Positions 27,501-38,000 of a stretch of 64,000 nt of DNA are shown here, piece after piece. The number at the start of each line of letters is the position of its first letter. Position 1 is the stretch's first letter. The stretch covers positions 49,271 to 113,270 of the forward strand of contig CALQSQ010000002.1 in assembly GCA_943333275.1 (NCBI GenBank), read 5' to 3'. The DNA comes from Akkermansia muciniphila. GTDB taxonomy: Bacteria > Verrucomicrobiota > Verrucomicrobiia > Verrucomicrobiales > V1-33. The notes beneath the pieces were generated by a model. The model did not search any database, had not been told where the DNA came from, and was given only the letters and a program-made list of their open reading frames with translations. Position numbers and translations under genes: made by a program.

Positions 27501-28791
27501 TTGGGGCCGTATTTGGATCCCCAAGGTAGCGGACTGCCGCGAAGCCTAGATTGCCATCGATGTAAGCACCGGCAGCGATGACGATCTTCCCATCACTTTG
27601 TATCGCAACGCTGTGCCCGACAGAATCACTCTCGCCAAGAGCAGTTGTAAGCCTGCCAGTGCCATTGAAGCTGGTATCCAAGGTGCCGTTGGTGTTATAG
27701 CGCACCACTGCGAGATCGCGGTTGCTGCCGTTAAACGAAAACCCCGTCATGACGATTTTTCCGTTGTTTTGCAACGCCATCCTGAGCCCCCAATCATCAC
27801 CCCCGCCGACAGTAGTCGTCACTATTCCGCTCCCGTTGAACGTCGTGTCGAGCGTGCCATTGGTATTGTAGCGAACCACTACGAAATCGCGATTGCTGCC
27901 GTTGCCGGTAGATCCTGAGACTACGATTTTCCCATCACTCTGCAGAGCCATACCGTAGGCAACATCGTCTCCATTTCCGATGGACGTGGTCACTTTCCCC
28001 CCGCTGCCAAAGCCCGCGTCCAACGTTCCGTTAGAGTTGAATCGTGCGACGGCAATATCAGTATTGCTGCCGTTAAATGAATCCCCTGCCACAACGATTC
28101 TCCCGTCAGTTTGGACTGCCACTTTCCATCCGGTATCGCTGCCAGAGCCGATTGGCGTGATAACTTTTCCAGTGCCATTGAAAGTCGTGTCTAAGCTCCC
28201 GTCAATTTGGTAACGCAGCAGCGCAAAGTCGTTCTGACTCACGCCCGACAGGAGAATTTTTCCATCACTCTGCAGCGTTACACTGAAGGCGATGTCGTCG
28301 CCGACGTTCGTAATGACCTTCCCGGTGCCACCAAAGCTCGAGTCCAGGGTTCCGTTGGGGTTGTAGCGTAACAGCACGAAATCGTTGTCAATGCCATTGT
28401 GCGAAATAACAGAGACGACAATCTTGCCGTCGTTTTGAACAACGACCCCCGTGCCTTGGTCGCCGATGAGCCCTATACTGGTGGTGACCTTGCCGGTGCC
28501 GCCAAAACTCGTATCCAAACTCCCGTCGGCATTGTAGCGCACCAATGCACAGACCTGTCTGGTGCCGTTATCGGAATATCCTGCGATGACGATTTTCCCA
28601 TCACTCTGGACCGCTATGCTCCAGCCCTGATCATCGTTGCTCCCGATTGCGGTGGTGACCTTCCCTGTGCCGCCAAACGTGAGATCGAGCTCCGCAGGAG
28701 CAGCGTTAGCCGTGAAGGTCACGCTTCCCACAAGCAGGAACGCAATCGCGATAAAACTCAATAGGCGGTAATGTGCGCGTCTCTGGCTCAT
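24556..28791 (-). CDS. Giant secreted modular protein: delta-60, RCC1, Ig, LamG-like, InlB-type and ASH-like domains
   Basis: The start at the ATG at 28791 (MSQRRAHYRLLSF) gives 1411 residues with a signal peptide ending TANAA. Domain order by eye: about seven delta-60 repeats (LDTSFGGTGKVTTSIG type) at about 30-425; a cadherin-like or PKD-like unit near 430-530; about six RCC1-type 50-residue repeats (SHSVALKSDGTIVAWG) at about 533-815; an Ig-like domain (FSITATGQGTLSYQWQKDG) at about 815-900; a LamG/concanavalin-like domain (GLVAYYPFNGNADDL) at about 905-1100; an InlB/Big repeat (GYFFSEWSGDASG) at about 1110-1180; and an ASH-like domain at about 1180-1290. The C-terminus (MFMRFRISNP) is nearly identical in pattern to that of the next gene. 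It is likely an exported adhesive or surface-exposed protein. Long plus-strand ORFs are shadows of these repeats. Confidence 0.88.
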   Translation of the reverse strand: MSQRRAHYRLLSFIAIAFLLVGSVTFTANAAPAELDLTFGGTGKVTTAIGSNDDQGWSIAVQSDGKIVIAGYSDNGTRQVCALVRYNADGSLDTSFGGTGKVTTSIGLIGDQGTGVVVQNDGKIVVSVISHNGIDNDFVLLRYNPNGTLDSSFGGTGKVITNVGDDIAFSVTLQSDGKILLSGVSQNDFALLRYQIDGSLDTTFNGTGKVITPIGSGSDTGWKVAVQTDGRIVVAGDSFNGSNTDIAVARFNSNGTLDAGFGSGGKVTTSIGNGDDVAYGMALQSDGKIVVSGSTGNGSNRDFVVVRYNTNGTLDTTFNGSGIVTTTVGGGDDWGLRMALQNNGKIVMTGFSFNGSNRDLAVVRYNTNGTLDTSFNGTGRLTTALGESDSVGHSVAIQSDGKIVIAAGAYIDGNLGFAAVRYLGDPNTAPTISDIANQSTNRGVSTAAIPFTVGDAETAAASLVVSGTSSNQAVVPNSNIVFGGSGANRTVTVTPKAFLHGGQSGVATITITVSDGALTSNDSFVLTSIAPTGNVVAWGHSSATTVPGGLTGVTALWGGANGGHSLALKGDGTVVAWGANNYGQADVPAGLNGVTAIAGGTSHSVALKSDGTIVAWGRNDYGQTNIPVGLNGVTAIAGGGEQHTVVLKSNGTVVGWGGNEFGQISVPPGLTGVIAIAGGATHTLALKNDGTVVGWGGNEFGQISVPGGLTGVTAIAAGWYHSIALKSDGTVVAWGDNAWGETNVPLGLSGVTAIAGGVTHSVALKSNGTLVAWGSGQTNTGAYPEFGQAIVPAGLTGVTAIAAGHYHTVAIVAPTISSQPSTANVQRGQPVTFSITATGQGTLSYQWQKDGVDIPNATGSSYNIVSAQPWHIGNYTVKVTDTNGTVMSNVASLTLTGIDSGVWRGLVAYYPFNGNADDLTDFIHHGTNQGAAPIADRFLIPTASFSFDGTNELVEVPEAPAFEGDAIAVSVWLNVAALSPGGRVRSDLVNKDGAQRQWTLQLEQSGKIRAAVFTSGGQQLVDSSAQLPTVAWHHVVFTWDKSTLKIYVDGVLDASIAATGDLNQGAQPLRIGGDQSFFAGSLDDVRIYNRALSAIEVGQLFASENPKVLTVSPVSHGTVTGDGPFAPGATATLTATPDQGYFFSEWSGDASGATNPLGVIMDTNKTIGATFLPGPPEIQVRQPASTNLADGGVKSFGTVAVNGTSSLIFTIKNTGQGDLTGLGILIDGADAGMFTVTVPPVAPVAGPLGSTTFIVQFAPTSAGPKTAALRLASNDADENPFDLALLGNVTAVEVWRQTHFGSIANSGDGADLNDYDHDGLVNLTEFAFGFNPKVGGDGQLPVGQIIGGNFVVYFNHPPGVSGITYGAEWSTSLLPATWTAIPDTGIPPQHAFSVPVGTNKRMFMRFRISNP

Positions 28792-29023
28792 CGTATTTTG
28801 CCTTCCGAAGGTGATGTTATCGGGGACAGGTGAGGGTCGTTCAATCATAATAACGCACGATACTCGTTGTTCGCTCCCATTGCCAGCTGAAAAATTCTGA
28901 TAGGAATTTGCTTTTTAAGGGGGGCGTTGGATTGGGGATCGGAATCGGGAAGCGTGGGGGCAGTTTTTCGCAGGTGGCGTGATGGATGAAAATTGGAGGC
29001 CATTTGTATTGTGGTTGGTTTTG

Positions 29024-32000
29024 CTACGGACTAGACACCCTGAAGTGCATGAAGATCCTTTTGTTGATGCCCATCGGGACGCTGAAGGTATGTTGGTTGC
29101 CAGTCCCGGTGTCGGCTACTGGCAGCCAGGTTCCGGCGGCCATCGTCGGGCTCCATTCTGCGCCGTAGGTGATGCCGCTGACTCCGGCGGGTTGGGTGAC
29201 GTTCATCACCAGATTGCCTCCGATGCGTTGCGCCTGTGGCAGGGATCCGGCGCTGTTCTGCTTGGGGTTTAGTCCTAGGGCAAATTCTACCAGATTCACG
29301 ACTCCATCCTTCTCGATATCATTCAAATCGGCTCCGGCTCCGGTGTTGTCGGGGCTTCCAAAGTTGGTAAGGCGCCACAGTTCCAAGGGAGTCAGTCCGA
29401 CATAGAGGACGAAAGTGTCGTTGGCGGTATTGGTTCCATCGCTCGTTTGGACGGTGATGGTGGTCGTCCCCTTCTGGTTGGCGGCGGGTGTGACGGTGAC
29501 GGTGCGGTTGGCTCCGCTGCCCCCGAAGACGATGGCGGTATTTGGCACCAGGGTGGTGTTTGAGGAACTGCCACTCATGGTCAGGGTTGCCGGAGCCGTT
29601 TCCACATCGCCAATCGTGAACGTGAGGGCTCCGGTGTTGGCGTTCAGGTTGATGATCTGGTTGGAAATGTCGGTGATCGTTGGGGCATCGTTGATGGCCA
29701 GGACGGTGAGGACGAAGGTATCGTTCACGGTCAGCAGGCCGTCACTCGTGGTCACGGTGATGGTGGAGGTTCCACTTTGGTTCGCTGCCGGAGTCACGGT
29801 CACAGTGCGGGCTGAACTGGTGCCACCGAAGACAATGTTTTCATTCGGAACCAGGGCCAGATTGCTGGAACTGCCGGTCAGAACCAATAGAGCCGGAGCG
29901 GTTTCGAGATCGCCGATGGTGAAATTGAGCGCCCCGGTATTGGCGTCCTCGTTGATCGATTGATTTGTGATATCCGAAATGGTCGGCGCGTCGTTCACTC
30001 CCGTGACAGTGAGCAGGAAGGTGTCGGTGCCCGTTGTATTGCCATCACTCACCGAGACGGTAATCGTCGCGGTGCCATTCTGATTGAGTGCAGGGGTCAC
30101 GGTGACGGTTCTTGAGGCCCCCGAACCACCGAAGACAATATTGGCATTCGGGACCAGGGTCGTATCGCTGGAACTGCCGCTCACGGTGAGGGAAGCCAGC
30201 GCGGAGTCCAAATCCCCGATGGTAAAGGCCACGGCCCCCGTGTTGGTATCCTCGTTGATGGTCCGGTTCGCGATGTCCGTGACCGTCGGGGTGTCATTCA
30301 CGACCGTTACGGTGAGGAGGAACGTGTCGCTGGCGGTCAGAACCCCATCGCTGACCGTGACCGTGATGGTTGCAGTGCCGCTTAGATTGGCCACGGGGGT
30401 GACCGTGACGGTGCGGGAGGTGCCTGTGCCTCCCAGCACCACATTAGCCAGGGGCACCAGAGTCAGGTTACTGGAAGCACGGGTCACGACCAGCGCGGTC
30501 GCCGCCGTTTCCGGATCTCCAATGCTGAAGGCGACAGCCCCGGTAGTGGTGTCCTCGTCAATGCTGCGGTCCGCAATGTTTGTGATGGTCGGGGCATCAT
30601 TCACAGCGGTGACGGTGAGCAGGAAGGTATCGCTGGCCGAGCCTGCTCCATCGCTGACCGTAAGGGTAATCGTGGCGGTGCCTGCCTGATTGGACGCAGG
30701 AGTGACCGTGACCGTGCGCGAGGCCCCGCTTCCGCCAAAGACAATGTTCGCATTGGGCACCAGGGTGAGATTATCGGAAGTGCCACTCATGGTGAGGCTG
30801 GCGGTGGGCGTTTCCAAGTCCCCGATGGTAATTGCCACCGCTCCGGTGTTGGCATCCTCGTTGATCGTTCGGTTCGCGACATTGCTGATGGTCGGCGGGT
30901 CATTGACTGGATTGACCGTAAGCAGGAAGGTATCGCTGGCGGTGACGGTGCCATCGCTTACGGTCAGAGTGATGGTGGAGCTGCCGCTCAAATTGGCTGC
31001 GGGCGTGATATTCACCGTGCGTGAGGCCCCAGTGCCCCCGAGCACCACGTTCGCCAGGGGAACCAGCGCCAGATTGCTGGAAGCACGGGTGACGGTCAGT
31101 GAGCCCGCGGCGGTTTCGATATCGCCAACCGTGAAGGCAATCGCTCCGGTTGCGGTGTCCTCATTCGTCGCCCGATCCGCAAGGTCCGAAATCGTCGGCG
31201 CGTTGTTCAGGCCCGTGCCGGCCAGAGCGATATCAAAGGCATTCTCATCGGCATCATTGCTGGCGATGTGGATCGCCGCCGTGCGCGCTCCCAGTCCTGT
31301 AGGGGTAAAGATCACCGACACCGTCATGCTTTCTCCGGCGGCCAGAGTTGTCTTTGGCAGGCTGCTTAACGCAAAATTCGCCGCATGGGTGCCATCCTTG
31401 GTGATCGCCAGCCCGGTCAAAGGCGTGGCCCCGACGTTCCGGATCACGAAGGAAACCGGAGCAGTGCTGTGGGTGAGGGTGATGGACGGACAGGTAATGG
31501 TGGCGGCGGCATCTGTCAGATCCGTGTCCACCGGCTGCTCCACCGCAATCTCGGGCGCGGCCGTTCCCCGACTGATGCGGTTGTTGTTCGAGTCCGCCAC
31601 AAACAGGAGTCCTGCCGAGGTGGAGGCAATACCGTAGGGTCCATCGAATCTGGCGTTCATCCCCCGTCCATTGGCACTCCCCGTGAGACCAGCCACGCTG
31701 CCAAGCGTCGTTACCGTCCCGGCAGAAGTCACCTTGCGGATGGTTCCGTTAACCGTGTCGGTCACATAGAGATTTCCCGCGCCATCGATGGCGATGCCCG
31801 AGGGGTTATTGAACCGTGCCTCGCTGCCCGTCAGATCCAGCGAACCCGTCGTCTCCGCCAGTCCCGCAAGTGTCGTCGTCAGTCCGGCGGCGGTGATTTT
31901 GCGGATCGTCTGGTTAAACTGATCGGCCACACAGACATTGAACAGCGTATCCACCGCCACTCCGTTCGGAAAATAGAACTGTGCCGCCGTGCCGGTGGCG

Positions 32001-35000
32001 TCCGTGCTGCCGTGGGTTCCCGCTGTGCCGGCGAGCGTGCTCACGACCCTGGCGGAATTGATCTTGCGGATCAGGTGGTTGTTGGTGTCCGCCACATAGA
32101 CGTTGTTGTTCGTATCCACCGCCAGGCCATGCGGGTAGTTGAATTTCGCTCCGGTTCCCGGCCCGTCATTGCTGCCGGTGGTTCCAACCACGCCTGCGAA
32201 GGTCGTGACCACTCCGGCGGAGGTGATTTTCCGGATGGTGTGGTTGTTGGTATCCGAGACGTAAACATTGCCTGCCGCATCCACGGCGAGGCCTGAGGGA
32301 TTGTTGAATCTGGCGGCGGTTCCGGTGCCATCCGTGCTGCCTGCGGTGCCAGCCAGTCCTGCCAGCGTGGAAACGGTCCCGGTAGCGGTGATTTTGCGGA
32401 TGGTGTGGTTGTTGCTGTCGGTCACATAACTAATCCCGGCCGTATCTACTGCCACCGCGTTGGGATACGAGAACCGAGCCGCCGACCCCACCCCATTCGC
32501 GCTTCCGGTCAGCCCCGGCGATCCTGCAAAGTTGAGCCAGACGTAGGCTTCCACCGCTGTGCCTGCCAGGCCAATCACGAAATCCCCCTCGTTCACATCA
32601 TTGCTGGTCAAATGCAGGTCAGCCCGGCGATACCCCGCCGCCACCGGAAGGAAGGTCACGGTGAAGGTGGTGCTCGCCCCAACCGCCAGCGTGGTCGCGC
32701 CTAGGCTTCCGACCAGGTAGTCCGCCACATCCCCGCTGCCCATGCTCAGAGCCAGTCCGGTCAGGTTTGTCGTGCCCGTGTTGCGGATGGTGAAGGTCAC
32801 CGGACTACTCTTGCGTCCCAGATTCACACTTCCGAAATTGGTGACCGACGTGCCATCGATCAACTCAACGCCTCCCGGCCCCTCCACCACAATTTCCGGG
32901 GCATTCACAGAGAGCAGGAAGGAAACGCTGGTCGTGAGCAATCCATCGCTCACCGATACCGTGATCGTCGCACCGCCAAACTCACTGCCCGCGGGTGTCA
33001 CGGTCACCGTGCGGGCAGCACTGCTTCCGCCAAAGACAATGTTCGCCACTGGCACCAGCGTCGGGTTCGAGGATCCGCCGGAAAGGGTGAGTTGATCCGC
33101 TGGAGTCTCAAAATCTCCAATCGTAAACGGAAGGGCGCTGGTGGCGGTGTTGAAATCGATCACCTGGCCCGCGATTGCCGTGATCGTCGGGGCATGGTTG
33201 ACTATGAGCACGAACGTGTCCGACGCGGTCAACTGGCCATCGCTCACGGTTAGCGTAAGGGTTGTGGTTCCAAATTGATTGGCCGCCGGCGTCACCGTCA
33301 TGCTGCGGGAGGTTCCGCTTCCAGTGAAAACGATATTCGCATTTGGCACGAGCGCCGTGTTGCCGGAGGTGCCCGTGACCGTCAGACTGCCCGCTGGGGT
33401 TTCAAGATCGCCGATGGAAAAGGCGATGCCTCCCGTGCTGGTATTCTCATTGATGGTTCGGTCTGCGATGTCCTCGATCGTGGGGGCGTCATTCAAGGGA
33501 CCAACCGTCAGCACGAAGGCGGAACTGGTGGTCGCCGTGCCATCACCAACCGTCACCGTGATCGTCGCCTGCCCGTTCTGATTTGGCAGGGGAGTGACCG
33601 TGACAGTGCGCGCCATGCCGCTGCCGCCGAGAACAATGTTCGCGTTCGGCACCAAGGTCGTGTTGCTCGAGGTGGCGCTCAACGTGAGGGAGCCTGCGGC
33701 GGTTTCCACGTCGCCAACCGTGAAGGAAATGGCCCCGGTGTTCGTGTCCTCGTCAATGGTGCGGTCAGGGATGCTGGTGATGGTTGGAGGATCGTTCACG
33801 GGCGTCACCGTAAGGAGGAAGGTATCCGTGGCGGTGAGTTGACCATCGCCCACCGTCACAGTGATGGTGGTCGTGCCCGATTGATTCGGAAGAGGCGTCA
33901 CCGTCACGGATAGGGAGGCCCCGAGGCCACTGAAGACAATGTTCCCGTCGGGCACCAGTGCCGGGTTGCTGGAGGTGCCGGTGACCGTGAGTCCAAGCAG
34001 CGCGGTGTCCACGTCGCCCACCGTGAAGGCTACTGCTCCGGTGTTGGTGTCTTCGTCGATGGTGCGATCCAGTATGTTCGTGATCGTCGGCGCATCGTTG
34101 ATCGGATTGACCGTCAGCAGAAAGGTGGTGCTGGTGGTGGCGGTGCCATCACTCACGGTCAGGGTAATGGTGGTCGTCCCGAATTGGTTGGCCGCCGGCG
34201 TGACCGTCACGCTGCGGGAGGCTCCGCTTCCGCCGAAGACGATATTGCCATTGGGGACCAGCGTAGCGTTGCTGGAGGCACCGCTCACCGTCAGGCTCGC
34301 GACGGGGTTTTCCACATCGCCAACCGTTAAAGCAACCGCCCCTGTGTTGGTATCCTCATCGATAGCGAGGTCGACGATGTTGGTGATGGTTGGCGCGTCA
34401 TTGACAGCATTGACCGTCAGCAAAAAGGTATCGACACCGGCCAGGGCTCCATCGCTCACCGTCACGGTGATGATGGCCGTCCCAGACTGATTGGCGACTG
34501 GCGTCACGGTCACCGTGCGGGACGCACCGCTTCCGCCGAAGACGATGTTTGCATTCGGAACCAGGGAGGTGTTGCTCGATGTCCCAGTCACGGTGAGAAC
34601 GGGACTATCCACATCGCCAACGGTGAAGTCCACGGATCCGGTGTTGCCGTCCTCATCAATGGTCCGATCGGTGACGTTGCTAACCGTTGGCGCATCGTTA
34701 ATCGGATTGACCGTCAGCAGAAAGGTGTCCTGGGTGCTGAGATCTCCGTCGCTCACAGTCACGGTGATGGTGGCCGTTCCGGACTGATTCGCTGCAGGAG
34801 TGACGGTCACGGTGCGGGAGGCCGCGCTTCCACCGAAAACGATGTTGCCGGTGGGAACCAGCGCGGCATTGCTCGAAGTGCCGCTGACCGTGAGACCCGC
34901 CACCGGATTGTCCACATCACTAACAGTGAAGGCGATCGCACCTGTGTTGCTCTCCTCGTCGATGGTGCGGTCGACGATGTCCGTGATCGTCGGTGCATCG

Positions 35001-38000
35001 TTAATCGGATTTACCGTCAGCACAAAAACTTCGTTCGTTAAGGTCCCGTTACTCGCTGTCACGGTGATGGTGGCCGTGCCCGACTGATTTGCTGCAGGCG
35101 TCACAGTCACGGTGCGGTTTGCCCCACTCCCTCCGAACACAATATTGGCATTCGGGACGAGCACGGCGTTGCTGGACATTCGACTTAGAATGAGTGCATC
35201 GGAGGAGCTTACGCCATTGCCGACTATGAACGGTAGGGCTTCGGTGGCTGTATCTTCGTTCGTACCAGTATCAGCGATGCTAGTGATTGACGGTGGAATG
35301 ACTATTGCAGCGGTGTGTAAACCGCCTGCCGCAATGGCCGTCACGCCGCTCAAGCCGGCAGGGACGGTCGTTTGACCACTCATGTTCCATCCCCACGCTA
35401 CCACCGTGCCATCGCTCTTCAAGGCCACGGTGTGATTACGCCACGCCGCAATGGCCGTCACCCCGCTCAAGTCGGCGGGAACTGTCGTTTGACCATTGGT
35501 GTTTTTCCCCCAAGCCACCACCGTGCCATCGTTCTTCAAGGCTATCGTGTGATAATCCCCCGCAGCAATGGCCGTCACGCCGCTCAGGCCAGCGGGGACT
35601 GTCGTTTGACCATCGTCATTGCCTCCCCACGCCACTACCATGCCGTCGCTCTTTAAGGCCACGGTGTGACGTTCACCGGCAGCAACGGCCGCCACCCCGC
35701 TCAAGCCGGCGGGAATGGTCGTTTGACCTTGGCCGTTGTATCCCCACGCGACCATGGTGCCATCGCTTTTCAAGGCCATAGTGTGGACAACACCTGCCGC
35801 AATGGCCGTCACCCCACTTAAGCCGGAGGGAACGGCCGTTTCGCTGTATCCCCAGGCCACCACCGTGCCATCGTTCTTCAAGGCTACTGTTTGATAATCC
35901 CCCGCAGCAATGGCCGTCACGCCGCTCAGGCCAGCGGGGACTGTCGTTTGACCATCGTCATTGCGTCCCCACGCCACCACCGTGCTATCACTCCGCAAGG
36001 CCACGGTGTGCATAAAACCCGCCGCAATGGCCGTCACTTCGCTCAAGTCGGCGGGAGCGACCGTTTGGCCATAGCCGTTGTATCCCCACGCCACCACATT
36101 GCCTGCCGGAGCAATCGCAGCCAGCACAAAGCTGTCGCTAGATGTCAGAACGCCGTCGCTCACTGTAATCGTGATTGTTGCAACGCCGCTCTGCCCTCCG
36201 TTCAGAAAAGCCTTCGGCGTGACCGTCACGGTGCGGTTTGCACCACTTCCTCCGAAGACAATGCTGGCATTCGCCACCAGCGCCTGGTTGCTTGAAGTGC
36301 CGCTCACAATCAGCGAAGCTGCTGCTGTCCCAACATCACCCACAGTGAAAGGAATTGCCCCCGTGCTCACGCCTCTGTTTGTGCTCTGATCTGCAATATC
36401 GCTAATCGTCGGTGCATCGGTGTTGGTGATTGCCAAAGTGTGATAAGTTCCCGCGGCAATGGCTGTCACCCCGGTTAAGCCCGCAGGAACGATGGCTTGA
36501 CCATAGTTCGATGCTCCCCAAACCACCACGGTGCCATCGCTCTTCAGGGCCACAGTGTGATCACTTCCAGCCGCCGCAATGGCCGTCACTGCGCTCAATC
36601 CGGCTGGAACGGTCGTTTGTCCCTTGTCGTTCAATCCCCAAACCACCACCGTGCCATCACTTTTTAAGGCCACAGTGTGATTCCACCCCGCAGCAATAGC
36701 CGTCACCCCACTTAAGCCGGGAGGAATGGTAGTTTGCCCAAGTTCATTGTTTCCCCACGCCACCACATTGCCGTCGTTTTTTAAGGCTACAGTGTGATTC
36801 CACCCCGCAGCAATAGCCGTCACCCCACTCAAGCTGGGAGGGACGGTCGTTTGATCATAGCCGCTGTATCCCCAAGCCACCACGGTGCCATCGCTCTTCA
36901 AGGCCACTGTGTGATTTCCCCCTGCCGCAATAGCGGTCACTCCGCTCAGATCGGCAGGCACCGTCGTTTGAGCATCGAAGCTGGCTCCCCACGCCACGAC
37001 TATCCCATCGCTCTTTAAGGCCACTGTGTGATACGAACCCGCCGTAATGGCCGTCACCCCGCTCAAGCCGAGGGGAACGGTCGTTTGAAGAGAGGCGTTG
37101 TATCCCCATGCGGCCACCGTGCCATCGCTTTTTAAGACCACAGTGTGACCATACCCAGCCGCGATGGCCGTCACCCCGTTCAAACTGGCGGGAACGTTCG
37201 TTTGTCCAAACTGATTGTACCCCCAGGCTGTCAGGGAGCCTTGAGGAGCAACCGAAGTGAGCACAAAACTGTCGCTAAATGTTAGCACGCCATCGCTCAC
37301 GGTTATCGTGATCGTGGCAATCCCGCTCTGCCCTCCGTTCAGAAAAGCCTTTGGCGTCACCGTCACCGTCCGGTTTGCCCCGCTCCCGCCGAAGACAATG
37401 TTTGCGTCCGGCACCAACGCTTGGTTGCTGGACCTGCCAGTCAATGTCAGCGCAGCCGCCGGCGCGCCAACATCACCCACGGTGAAGGGAATTGCTCCCG
37501 TGCTCACTCCACGGTTCGAACTCCGATCCCCGATGTCGCTTATCGTTGGAGGGATGGTATCAACAGAGACATAGTCCGAATCAGCCGTAGTCATCGCAGT
37601 GGCGGGGATTGAATTGCAAACCAACCGGAAACCAAAATTGCCAATACCTCGGTATGTAGAATTTCTGATGAAACTGTCGCGGACCGCGGCCTTACATTCC
37701 TCGCTGTCTGATTGCGAACTGCCTCCCCGGTAAACATGGTCCCCACCACCACCATTCCAAGTGCCATAACACCATTCCCATACGTTGCCGCTCATATCGT
37801 GCAAACCAAAGCCATTCCCTGCCTTTGTTCCGACAGGTTGCTGTGATTCGGCGTTCCCCCGATACCAAGCCACCGTATTCAGGTCATTGCTTCCGCTATA
37901 CGCGCAGCATCCGTTTACACCCTGCTGGCCTCCTTGTGCCGCCCACTCCCACTCTATTTCATTTGGGAGGCGGTAGCCGTTCGCGCTGGCATTTACAAAT

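Noticed and set aside
29415-37574. Many plus-strand ORFs of 80-315 aa in the giant-gene region
   Set aside because: They mirror the repeat structure of the minus-strand gene (repeats give repeated antisense peptides) and have no independent motif.
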